DNA from: Lineus longissimus
Lineage: Eukaryota > Nemertea > Pilidiophora > Heteronemertea > Lineidae
Length of the DNA stretch: 60,000 nucleotides
Direction of reading: 5' to 3'
Assembly: GCF_910592395.1 (NCBI RefSeq)
Contig: NC_088308.1
Coordinates: 1,490,001 to 1,550,000, forward strand
Both the position numbers and the translations under genes were made by a program. The notes beneath the pieces were generated by a model. That model made no database searches, was not told the DNA's origin, and saw nothing but the letters and a program-made list of their open reading frames with translations. Below, piece after piece: positions 11,501 to 23,542 of this stretch (positions are counted from its first letter, which is position 1; each line of letters opens with the position of its first letter).

Positions 11501-14500
11501 TGAACCTGATACAACCATACATATTCCAGATGACGAATATAAAGTAATCCTCTTGAAATCCTACTCACGGAGGATGTTTTTTATGGTTTTGATCAAAGGA
11601 TTTTTTCGATCCTAATTCAAGCATTCTGTAATGATATAAACTTCAACCTATAAATAACCATCCAAAGATACTTAGATTCTCAAAAGAATTACAAGTATGA
11701 ATGTTTCTCGTTTTTTTCAGGGAAATGTGAAAAGAAAAAATGGAAATTTAAGCTGGAAAGGATGAGAATCTACGCAGCAGCAAAGATATATCAGAAGGAA
11801 AAATGTTTTCATGTAATGTACCTCTGACATTTTTGAATTCGAGAATGGAGACGATAATCCCTCTCTACACATCCCACTTTGAAACATCAAAGTGATCTTA
11901 AAAACTTCAAACCTCCAAACTCACCACTCTCCACAAAAAGAAACGAAACTTGACAACACAATTGCTTATTTTTTCATCTCGGCAACATATTCAATGAGAA
12001 GTGTTGAGAAATCTAGAACCAAACAATGAAATCCGACAAAGCAAATTCGAGAAATTTCAATTTGTTTCTATCACAGCTACAACACAGCACAAGACCTATT
12101 GTTGGGCTCAATCAATACGATATCTCACAAGTTGAAAACAAAAGATGCAAATGTTCGATATTTTGAATCACAAACCACAGACACATGTATCCTTTAGGCT
12201 AGCATCACTTGAGAACATGAATGACTGGACCACAGCTTGGTTATACAAGTGCAGTCCGTTGACATGGGAGGGTTATTGGTCATGGTGAGTCACAGTCTGA
12301 TACAAGTTTTGTTAGGCGGCCAAAGTATCCTGCTGATTAACAGGTGGGTGTGTCCCAGCTAATCAGAGGAAGCATGAAGAAAGGAAAAAATGACATCACC
12401 GCCGAAAATGCATGCATTAGGAATGGAGAGCTGCAAATTAGAGAGAGTTTTCTTGAATTTGAATGTGGGGAGACACGATTTCCGAGACTGACATGCAAAC
12501 AGACGATTTGCCCTGAATTGGTGGTTGTCTTAATATAGCATCTCCTGCAAAAATTCAATGGGTTTGCTTTTTAAGTTTGTGACAATTCATCATTGGAAAT
12601 AGCAAAAAAAAATGCTCGTGAAAATTTCAAGCTTTGCATCAACACAGACATGTGCCATTGGCAAAGGAGCTCAAGAAGGGATCAGAAGAGAGAAGATCAT
12701 TGCGTCTTGTAAACAAAATGATTCTACTAGAACTAGATGTACCGTTGCTGTTCCAATGTTTACTCCCAAGTCTCACCACAATACGGCTGATTAACGACGT
12801 GGGCGTATCAATCAGGCGATGTCCCTTCTCACCACCAGAGGCAGTGATAATCCAATCTATGAATCCAACTAACATGACTAAAGGTAATCAGATCATTTTC
12901 CATGACCAGCTGATGACAACCAGTCAAATGACGTTTTCGCAAACGTCTGGAACGCAGACATTATCAGCATTATGAATCCAGCGATTTTCGTCGCTGCGAC
13001 CGGCAACGGAGCCATGACAATTGATTATTATTTGACAAATGGACGCCAGCATTCCAACCACAGTTCTCACACTGCCATTAGCTCCGTCGCAGCCACTAAA
13101 ATCGCTCTTTTGCAGTTCACTTAGCGTCAAGCAATACAAATCAGTTCATCAGTCTCGAGCATGACGAGTGATATCAATGTAACCTTCCAAGAACGAGTCC
13201 ATGCAATCAGCAACGGAGCCAAGAAATTGAATCAAAGTCACTTCTACAATTCACCTCATTGGATTACAAACCAATATTCAACGAAATGAACTTCAACCAA
13301 AATAGACGGATCATATCTACGGCTTCAGCGTTGGCGGAGTTATTTTTCATATTTCTCCTTGTTGGGATGATGGCTTTTTGCTTGGCACGTCTGGGTTTGG
13401 GTATGGGTTTATTCCCCGTTCACCATGACCCTGATTTGGGTTTCAGGATCAGTTTGTCCCTATCCTCAACAGATGGCAACACTTGTCAGGTGTTGAGAAA
13501 TCATGGCAAGCACTACCAGGACCATTCGAATAGATTGTTCACCCCTCCCTCCATTCAATATCGCAGTCTGTGGATGAGGTTCATTGTCAAGGCTGGTTGG
13601 TCCACAGGACTGCCATATTCTGCCCAACTCATGGCCCCTGGATGTTGGTGTGTTCATGACAAATGAAATCAAGTTTACACTTATCACAAAATGTCAAAGT
13701 ATCACAATTGTGGGGGAGTTCCCGCAGGGTTGAATTTATAAAGATTATAGGTAAATCTATCAATATCCTTATGAAATATCAGGATGGAACTTTATTATCA
13801 CGCTATAAATATCAAGTTCAATAGTTCCTTTGTGAAACTGTACACTACCAACTTTTTGCGCCTATCTATTTTTGCAATTTGCGAAAAACTTCTCAAATAT
13901 TAATCAATTTCTTGATTTTTATCTAGGCCTAGACAGACCCAGCAATAGTATGACCTCAAGTATCCACCTCCCCCCCCCCCCCCCCCGACCCCCAGATGTA
14001 ACATACTTGCGATCAATCCATCAGTCCCACCATCCGACGAACCAACTGGCATTCCCTTGCTCAAGACAAGGAGACAAATGCCCCTTTGGTCTGTCATCAT
14101 CTGGTCTCCCGCTTCCGTAGGAGGAAGACAGTGAACAGAAGACAGCTGATAAGGAATCTGTCATAAAGCGCCCCAGGTTTCATGAAAGATCATCTGTTGA
14201 TTATTTCCGCAGGATCCTCCCACTCACCCGTCGGGTCATCTCGAGCCACTCCCAAGGCAAAGTGAAGCTTTAATGGCCACGTTTCAACTGTCAAAGCAGG
14301 GTCGTCATCATGGTGTACATTTTCTTTTCACGATATCTAGTTTTACAGTTAATAGACATGAAGCTTTCTAGACAGACACGAGCGGCACCATGAGGGGCAG
14401 AACTTTATCAAACAAAGGTCAGCTTCCCCTTGCAGCGTGATAAAGGGTATGTGTTCATGCCATGCCTTTACTCTGCTCTCCAGATCCACTCTTGCCGAAG

Positions 14501-14848
14501 AACAGATATTCAAACTAGTATCATGTGCTGCCATCTGCTAGGCCCAAATCGAACCACTGTGCACATGCAGACCTAATGGGAAGTTTTGTCAACCTTGGCA
14601 TTGAGTCCTCCTCTGACATCAGAGCCAACATTGTGTTTCTGTCAAGGAAAACAAGGCCAGAAAGCACAGACATGGTGTCGGGCCAGAAATAACTTGTTCT
14701 CGCCAATCGGTAATGCCCATAGGGGGAACCTGGTTGATCTTGGCAAACACAGTAAGAATGTCATGATGTATTTGGTGAGGTTCATGTGTAACTCCAGCCA
14801 ACAACTACTCACACATATTAACACAAAATAAAACATCTAGGAACTCAC
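8524..14848. other. non-coding stretch
   Basis: The longest ORF (13,259-13,666, plus, 135 codons from a TTG) has a hydrophobic N-terminal third but no recognisable domain, ATG start or clear splice sites. The C17 run is at 13,970. Nothing else is supportable. Confidence 0.6.
13970..13986 (+). repeat. poly-C run (17 C)
   Basis: This is an uninterrupted homopolymer. The minus strand carries G17, with G-quadruplex potential. Confidence 0.97.
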
Positions 14849-14873
14849 CAAACCTGGCAATTCTTCTATCAGT

Positions 14874-14899
14874 ACTTACCTGCAAAGAAAAAGAGGGAG
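14874..14899 (-). promoter_or_regulatory. candidate recursive-splice (ratchet) site
   Basis: On the minus strand, the strand of the RAPGEF gene, a long pyrimidine tract (CTCCCTCTTTTTCTTTG) leads into CAG immediately followed by GTAAGT, so acceptor and donor share one AG|GT junction (AG ends at 14,880, GT starts at 14,879). This is the consensus of ratchet points that remove very long introns stepwise in flies and vertebrates. A second donor (TTTG|GTGAGT, cut after 14,849) follows 31 nt downstream, the layout of a vertebrate RS-exon. If included after exon 3, the 31-nt exon would read TGG TAA, a stop, as RS-exons often do. The motif is seen directly; its use is inferred and depends on intron 3 spanning this point. 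Confidence 0.45.
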
Positions 14900-15982
14900 G
14901 GCATTTAGAAACCATCATTTTCATAAAAAATACATACAGTAATTATGAATCTGCGAGCTGCATGCCCAAATTAACACCAGTGAATGAATTATACCACTCC
15001 ACTACTCTGTCGAAGGAAGAATTGAAAAGCACAGCAGTATAAGTAAGGAAACGCTTAATCAGAATAGGCCAATAAAATCATATATGGGAGATTTTAAGGA
15101 ATTAGCCCCCCTGCATAACTCATTAACATTGATTGTCTACAGCTCAAAGAGTTTCTACGTCTGGGTCTACCACCCAGCTCTTTTCCCAGCAAGGTGCAAT
15201 ATTTATTCCCAGAAATGGTGAATGCTCTTGTATGGACGCATTGGATTAGTATTATTATGAGAATTTCATTCATCTACATATTAGCACATATGAAATAATA
15301 TGCTTGCCAGACAGTATTTCACAGGAAGAGGTATATATTCTAGCCCAAAATATTCGACCTTGAAAAAGAGGACACATTTTTCTTCCTTCTGACCACTTTG
15401 ATATTTGATGAAGGGGTTTAATAATTTGAGGTGTTTTAAACCCTTTTGACGAGCAGGGCTTCCCGATGTGACTTCCGGATGTGAACCTCCAGGATATGAG
15501 GGAGACAGGAGGAAGCCACACCATATTCTACTAAATTGCCCCCCCCCTCGAGGAAAGTCTTCTCAACTACTGTCTGATCCGCCCACGCCTCAAAGCCCAG
15601 GTGGGGAATAACAAATAAGCCACACACTATCAACGGAACAACTTGATAGAAAAGAAATGCCAAATGTGGCTTCAGAATGGGAACTTGAAGAATGACGCAG
15701 ACAAGAGGAAGTTACATGACTATAAATAGAACGGAGAAAAACGCCAAGAATGCTAGTTAGCATTCAAGTCATTCTCAATGGTTATTAGCGCGTTCCAGTG
15801 GGGATGTCACTGGAATCTTAACATGGTGGCGGTATCTCTAAATGGATAAAGGTCGCCTTGGGAAATATGGCTGGGAGGCTTGCATAGTCTATGATAGGGC
15901 AGATAGGAGTAAGAATACTGTCGCTTTCATGAAATGCTTTAGCTTTCAAGTCAAGTTTATGTTATATCCTCAGGGCCTGGCC

Positions 15983-16002
15983 GGGGGGGGGGGGGGGGGG
16001 GG
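15983..16002 (+). repeat. poly-G run (20 G)
   Basis: This is an uninterrupted homopolymer preceded by GGCCTGGCC. Its length is prone to sequencing error. Confidence 0.97.
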
Positions 16003-19000
16003 TACACTGGGTGAAGACCGGTTGTGGTGCAAGCATTACTCCCTGAACTTATACTTAAAGAGCAGTCATCCTGTTGGATATGCAGAAAACTCGATTTGAC
16101 ATGGGATTAGCCAGGCTCACTCAGAAATGTACACGATACCGAGTATGTCCTTTCAAAAATACTCAATTATTCAGCCATAAAGGGATGGATTGCATCCATA
16201 ATATATCAGAGTGTAAACGTATACTAGGTTCAGCTGCTTGCTCCGCACAACCATTACTTTTGATACAGCTTCACTCAGAAGACCCAGGGGAGGTTGGTTG
16301 GCCGTTTGATCCCAGAGGTAGACCAAGGCGAGGGTGAGGGTATTTTGATCTTTTCCATTGGTGGACAATTCCAAATGTGCACCATATTTGGATCCTACGG
16401 CTGATTCAACCAAGTCTTTCTCTCATTTGCCTGTGTAACTACTTTTCAATGGTGGCATATTCCTTTGCAGACTGATCAATATTCCCCTAGCTGGTAATCA
16501 CAATTTTCATAATCCTGCAAGTTTTTTGTCCCCCTGTCAATTCTTCTTTTTCAATATGGACAATTTCCTGGATGGAATATTGGTCTTTGTTGGCTGATGA
16601 TGTTGGATATTTTGATTTAGATTATGAGAGATGGGATCCAGGCAGCATTGATAAAAACTTTCATATTCCTTACAAATAGGCAGAAAAAACACCAAAAAGT
16701 CATTCTTGGGATCGTGCAAACTGATATTGAAAGGAAATGACCAAACTGCAGGGAAAATATGTTATCTGGTTTGTGACATTTGAGAACCCCCACGCTAACT
16801 TTCAATTTGTCACCACGTTTTTGCCAGGATTCTCCACAGACATACACCAGGTGCATCCCCATAAAGCTGATCAGTGCTGTAGCATTTGATTTTCCATTGC
16901 ATGCTAGGAGAATTTTGGTACATTTATAAGGCCAATGGTGGTCTAAAAGCTTACAAACACATCTAAACATGGCTCCAAGTTGGCACAGTCTCTTTAATGA
17001 GCTTACTGCCTGTTGTAAAGGTGGGACTATAGACTTTATTGGGGAAAGAGCGGGTCCTGTTACAGTTATAGCTGGTTTTGACCTGTGTACCTGGAACCAT
17101 CCTAGGTCCAAATGAGATTCGAAACCAATAAATCAATGAGCAGTAGACGTCCCAACCGCCCCTTGCCGATGATGTGATTCCAATCATCCGATGTGACTAC
17201 ATACAAGAACACAAAACCCCAATATAATTGCAAAGTAGGGCTTCACAAATGAGAGTGTGGTCGATTGGAAATGCCAGATGTCGAAACGTTCTTGGGCTGT
17301 GAAGTGGTTTGAATCAACCGAAGTATCGAAGAATAAATTGGCATTGCAGTTCGATGAAACATCAAGTGGCATGCCCTGGATGTGACTTCCCCCCACCCAC
17401 CACCAGAGAATACGCCACTGGATAAACCCTGGCTCGAAGCCAACACTTGATAAAATATAACAACAGTCATTCAGGATAACAGCAAGAGAGCTTCCTTCAT
17501 ATTAAGTTAATTTAGAAAACGAAAATAACCGATGAAAATATTTCCTTCCACTTTGATAAGAAATCATCCAATACTAGATCAATATCATATCACCTCATTT
17601 TTCTAAAAGGATACTTCCTTATTTGCTTTTGAAACAAGTCAAGTGGAAATCATGAAGCTCAAGAAATTAGTCATCATCAGAAGAAAACAAACACAGTTGC
17701 CAAGTTTTAGGTTAAGTACCGGGGAGCTTTCAATACAAGTGGATCTTGAAGGAATGTGAAAGTGATAGTCCATCCTATTCCTTGATATGACCGTGATACG
17801 ATAACATTATTAAGATGATTTCCAGGTCAAATACTGAAATCGACATAAGACGAGGAGTTGACTGGGTACCAACTGGTGTTTTTTGCCAATGTCTGTCTTT
17901 GGCAAGGAATAAAGGAGTTCCTAAACAGCTATAATATGTAAAGACAACATTCAAGTTCTCAAAGTTCGCACACAGAGCCTCGGAATGTTTACAATCTGAT
18001 TATAAGAATAGTCTTACTTACTGCGAATGCACTTTCAATGGGTGCATATGGTGCATAGTGTATCCGCTAGTCAACGCACACCTCAATAAACCATCCGACG
18101 CCTACGCGCCCCCATATACCATCATCATTATGTCTTTACAAGAATATATCCGTCAGGGACGTCCGTGATGACCAAGGAACATGCCTTAATCACATAACTG
18201 AACGAAAAGTTTGAGACATACGAGCACTAAAGTCCCAAAGCAAGCTATTCAACAACTGTCTCGAAGTGATATTCCCATCATAATCATTTCTTCTAATTCT
18301 TGGGGCACTTCACTTGGGACAAAGAATACCCAACTGGATACCTCTTGATTTGTACCTCTCGGCACAAACAAATATTCTGCTATTCAAAATCGGAAATATT
18401 AGCCCCAATCTGACCTCTTTCCCCACAAAATGGTTTGAACTGGAGGCATACACAAGCAACAGAATTTCACATGGTCATTCAACCATTCTCATGCTTGAGA
18501 AGTCTTTTTTTGAACGATTTGCTGTAATCCGTTTTACCACACACAACAAAAAGATTGAACGTTTTGTTCCCCACTTAAATGTGGCGTACACAAAACCAGG
18601 GATTCCAAATTTGTTGCAATTCTGAATATCTCCACAATCCTAAACAAATATCTGCTCTATAGCAGCCGTCATCAGCCGTCTATCCTACAATACATCAGAA
18701 TCAACAACGAATTGCCATAGCCGAATCTACTAATCCTGGATGTCTACCCCATCTAAAAACATGGCTCAGGAGTCCGATCACTTAAGTCACCAATTAATCC
18801 TAGATTCGTAGGAGGATCAGATGTTAAATCTAAATTACCGGCTGCCAGCAGATACTGAAAATCAGTATGGACAAGTCTGCTTCCATTCGCTACTAAGCAG
18901 GGCTGACTTTGGTAAGACTCAATTCTGGTGACACAATCCCGAAGATCAGCCACAAAGCAGTCAACAGATGGTAACGATAATCCAATGATCCCCGATCTGT

Positions 19001-22000
19001 GCCGTGCAAATCAATAGTCCTTGAAATATCTTCAATGATGTCAATGGTTTAAGATTGCCTATTTCAATCCATGCCAAGCAAGGTTCATAAACCAGTCCTA
19101 AACACAGAAGTTGGATTCAAACAATTTGTCCAGAAAGTAGGGTTGCATGGCATCATGTTTTGATCCAGTGGCTGTGTCAAAGTTGCTTCAATGCACCATC
19201 GAGGTAGCAAGCTGAAGTGAATAGACCCACGGTAGATAAGTACATCAGTGCAATGAAATGCCCTCCAGAGCTGGCTCCTGGCTTAGAGCGTCCTACGTAC
19301 TCGAGGCCAATTCTGGACTCCACAAACCATCTACAGGCAAGTTCACGAAGCAAATGTGTACTTGAAGTATTGTGAGTCCATCCTTGTGAGAGACTGAATG
19401 CATCCACAGGCGATATGAGAGTCCATTGAAATGATCAACAGGCGGCTATGGAGGGTTAAGTGACAATCATTTGACAATCAGGCAGGGCAAGGTGCAAACA
19501 TAGCCAGATGGAGTACATCGGCTAGATGGGCATGGCTCAATGGGGCAATATTGTATTCCGGCCGATGACTTGTTGGACCAGTGGGCAGGATGGGTGGAGC
19601 GATGGCCAGAATACACAAATGATGACTCAGACTGTCAAACCCAAAAGCATGGAACACGGCACTTGCATGCAAATCATGTTTTTTATCAAACAATTACGTC
19701 GTGCTCATCCCCACGGATTTGAATATGATGAATATTTTCCTGGCTCAAGCACTGTACGGAATGGAGGGAGCAATGCGGTACACAAAATGTAGTCACCTCG
19801 TAGTCTGGAATGAAATTGGGATCCCTTTGAAACAAAGCTGCACATTCAAACGCATAGCACCAAAACCGATACAGAATATGGTATGAATTGATTTAGCTGG
19901 TGGTACTCCAAGCTTTTCATTCACCATGTCAACGAAGAAACAAAGATGGTATTGACATACAAAGCTTCCAAAATCGCAAGGAAATGTTTAAGGAAACGAT
20001 TTCTTAAAACAGAAAACAGTCCCACAGAGAACATTATTATTCTCATGTAAACCATAGTAAAACGTCAAAAGCAACAACCTTGCACAACAAAATCAAGTTT
20101 TCATTGCAATTGAGATGGCCTAATTACCATTCTTTGCAGGTAAAAAGAATTGTTTAGTTTTTACGGTTACAACAACAATTATGTTTTGAAAGCACTTTTT
20201 GTTATTTCAAATATATTGTAGGAATCGTTATGACAGCAATAAGCAGATTGAATGGCCTTGGGCAAAAAGCTTTCAGTTCCTGGATGAACTCCTTTGTATT
20301 TCTGAGGCCTGTCAAGGGCATTGTTCAAGTCCTGTTCAAGGGCATTGTCCCTGTGAAAAGGGTTTCTCCAATGTACAGATGCTGTGTGCATTAGAGAGCT
20401 CATCAATCTGAACCACTGTGCCATGGTGAACGGTCACAATGGTGAATATTGACAGCACACAGATACTTGAATAGCTCATTATATTATACCAGTACTTCTG
20501 GTCAACCCCTGAATTACACCTACATATCATTTTTAATAATAGGTTCATACATTACTTGGTATATTTCATGTATGTATAAACCAGGCCTAGGCTTTTAATA
20601 TCCAGATTAAAATGAAATATGTGGGCCACGGTCCTGTATCAAAATATTTGAGCGGGAATGTCATGGGTCTCTAGTTCCTAAGTATTTCTAAACACTTGGA
20701 AGAATATCTTAAATGCTTGAATTTTTGGGGATTGCATTGTGGAAGTTCATGTGGAAGTTCAAGTAGTCCACATTGTCGATATCAAGAATAAAATAAAGAC
20801 TACAAGTCTTGATGAATTCTTGCCGATATATAACCTTTTACTTTGAATATATGTCAACTAAAGGAAAATATTTGAGGAGTGGAGGATTGTGTTTCCTCTC
20901 AATAAATTTGGATTTGTAGCTTTCAAAAGTGTGACATCAACTGCCTGTTTAATAGTCTGTCATCCCCTCGGGCTAACGCCATCACAGTTATGCACCCCAG
21001 AGGAAATAGAATCAAGATGGGGTGATTTATAACAATTTACCAAAAAAAGTGTCGATTGCTTTTGCCTGCATTTGCAACTCAGTAAGTAGAATACAACAAC
21101 GTGGCTTTTAGTAAATTCTCTGAACGATCGATAGCCCAGCATAGGATATGCGTCGGTTCTTGAGGATGCACAACTATGCTACTGTTAAATATCCAATAGT
21201 ATATTGGGGCGAAAAATGGATTTTTGTACAACAATACATGTATTTCACAAGCCTCAAAGTTTTGATGTGCCAAGTGGGCAGAGAAAACTCGTATTCTGGA
21301 TGATACAACAGTCGAAAATTTAAAATGGACTTGTCGCCAAGCTTGTTTGGGTATTATGTATACTGGAGATTTACATGAAGTACACAGACATTGACACATA
21401 CTAGGATGACACTACACCACTTTTATCTCCCAACCACCATATGTCCTGTTCATATCAAGGTTAATCAGTGTTTTTATTGCACAGTCATTGGTGATAATTC
21501 GCTTTTATTGTGTTGTCCCCAACATGACCTGTATCCTTTTATGGTACCAGGTTACAAGCTGTCATCAAATCAATCAAATGGCCTCAACAACAATTGGTTA
21601 GGTAGCAAATTAAATATTTGGGATCATCAAAATGGTTGTTTTTGTAAACTGACATTACATGTGCATGAAGGCTGCCTATACAACAACATATTCACTGAAG
21701 CAGACACATAAAAGACACATGGAGAAATTTTGTCTTATCACTCTCTGAAAGGTTTGGAAAGAACCAAATCAGGCAGAAAATCTATTAGAACGGGAATTCT
21801 ATGATAGAATGGAGAACTAAAGTGGATATAATCCCATTTAACATTCTACTCTGCATGGTTGAATTTCTGTTCAAAACGCACCTTTTTGATCTGAATCCTT
21901 ACATTGGAATTTTCAATTTGTTCTAATTCACCACACCAGATATTTGCTTGGCGAAAACGACATAAAAGGGGCTCATCAAAAGCATAGATAGCCTCACTTG

Positions 22001-22483
22001 TGGGTCACAGGATAGACTCTCACACTCTCTTAAAGCTGAAAAGCTTCATCAAGAGATCCTGTTTTTTCCAAACACCAGGAGAACCACACCTGCAAACCTT
22101 TGAATTTACCACACAAGCTTTTTCACACCTACCTTGTTATATCTCAAGATTCAACAGGCCACTCTTCACAAAATATAATCCACAAAATCTGACTAGTCTT
22201 GTTCAAAGCCCCTTGCTCATCTGTGACAATAGTCAGCAGGTGAATGAAGAGTTCACATTTGTCAAACATTCTAATTTTAACATTAGAAACCCTGCAGGAG
22301 ATCAAACCAACAAAGGGACCAGACCTAAGAGACACTTATCAGTTGATAATGACATGGTTTAGTGCCTTCTAACCACTAATTTGGCAACCGACAATGCTTG
22401 GAAAGGGGGAACGCATGGGCCAAAATCATGATCCAAATCTTGATCCTTATCAAGATGTACCCAATACTCTCTTGTAGACAAGA

Positions 22484-22494
22484 GGGGGGGGGGG
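22484..22494 (+). repeat. poly-G run (11 G)
   Basis: An uninterrupted G run in otherwise unremarkable intron-like sequence. Confidence 0.95.
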
Positions 22495-23392
22495 TATTCA
22501 AAGATTAGGAGCAGCAGATTATTTCAATTCATGAGGGAGGGTATCGTGAACAAAACCATACATAAGAAACTCCATAACAAGACCTTGCTGCTTCATTTCA
22601 ATGCCACATGGCCTACAACAAGGGCGGTCACAGCTGACCAGTACTGTAGTTCTCTACTGAGACAACCTTGAAAACAGAGCTATGCGGGCATGAAGTTATC
22701 AGAAGTTTCCTTCAGCCTGAAGCCAAATCAATCGAGTGTAAGAATCAAGTGTCTCACCTGCAACGGGCAAGGAATTGGTGTGAAATGTCAGAGAGATTGG
22801 CAAATCTCAACATCTCATGGCAAACAGCAGAGTGGAGCAGCAAAGGTGAATCTTACATGAGGTGCAGAATGGTTGAAGCAAACTACACGCAAGCTTGGGT
22901 GATGGTCGGAGTGGTTCTGTGGTTAAAACCAATGTTTGAAATTGACATCAGCTCCTCTCGCCCGTCAGCCCCTGTTTGCCTTCCATTCTGTACATCTTCA
23001 GGTGATAGATAAGTGTCAAGCACACATAGGTCGCAAGTGAAACCCTCCTCCCCTAATTATGGATGAGAACAACACCCTTTCCATGCAGTCCTCTTCTTCA
23101 AAATTCAAAGCACTCCTTACTCTTCTACTCCAAGGTGGTTATGGTAGGGGTACCAAGTGAATGACACACATTCATTGCCAAGGAGAAAACATTGCAACAA
23201 CTTACTCAATATGAGATATTGTTGGTGTTATACTATAGCTGTATATACGATATGTATGAGCCCAGGAATGCACCAAGCTTCCAGCCCCTTTTCAGCAGAT
23301 GCAATCTTACATACTTGATGCTTCAGGGTTACCAATAACCTTAATGAACATTCTGTAAGGGGAAGAGATATCTAAGTCAAGATTGTCTGCAA

Positions 23393-23542
23393 CCTTCAGC
23401 GCCTCAAAGCACTTCTGCACTTTTCAAACTACATGTATTCCATTTTCATAACACAAATCAGCCTTTACCTTCAGCGCCTCAAAGCACTTCTGCACTTTCC
23501 AAACTACATGTATTCCATTTTCATAACACAAATCAGCCTTTT
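23393..23542 (+). repeat. two-copy tandem repeat, 75 bp period
   Basis: The segment starting CCTTCAGCGCCTCAAAGC at 23,393 recurs at 23,468 with only about one substitution (CTTTTCAAA versus CTTTCCAAA). High identity indicates a recent duplication. There is no coding signal. Confidence 0.93.

Noticed and set aside
13259-13666. 135-codon plus ORF with a hydrophobic segment
   Set aside because: TTG start, no recognisable motif, overlapped by an antisense ORF and without convincing splice sites.
20300-20360. Short internal repeat TCAAGGGCATTGT
   Set aside because: Two 13 bp copies close together are too little to call a repeat family.
22740-22790. CCCGTTGCAG|GTGAGA on the minus strand as a ratchet site or exon end
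   Set aside because: The pyrimidine tract is short and interrupted, and no adjacent open frame fits the RAPGEF phase. Kept only as a lower-grade version of the 14,880 motif.
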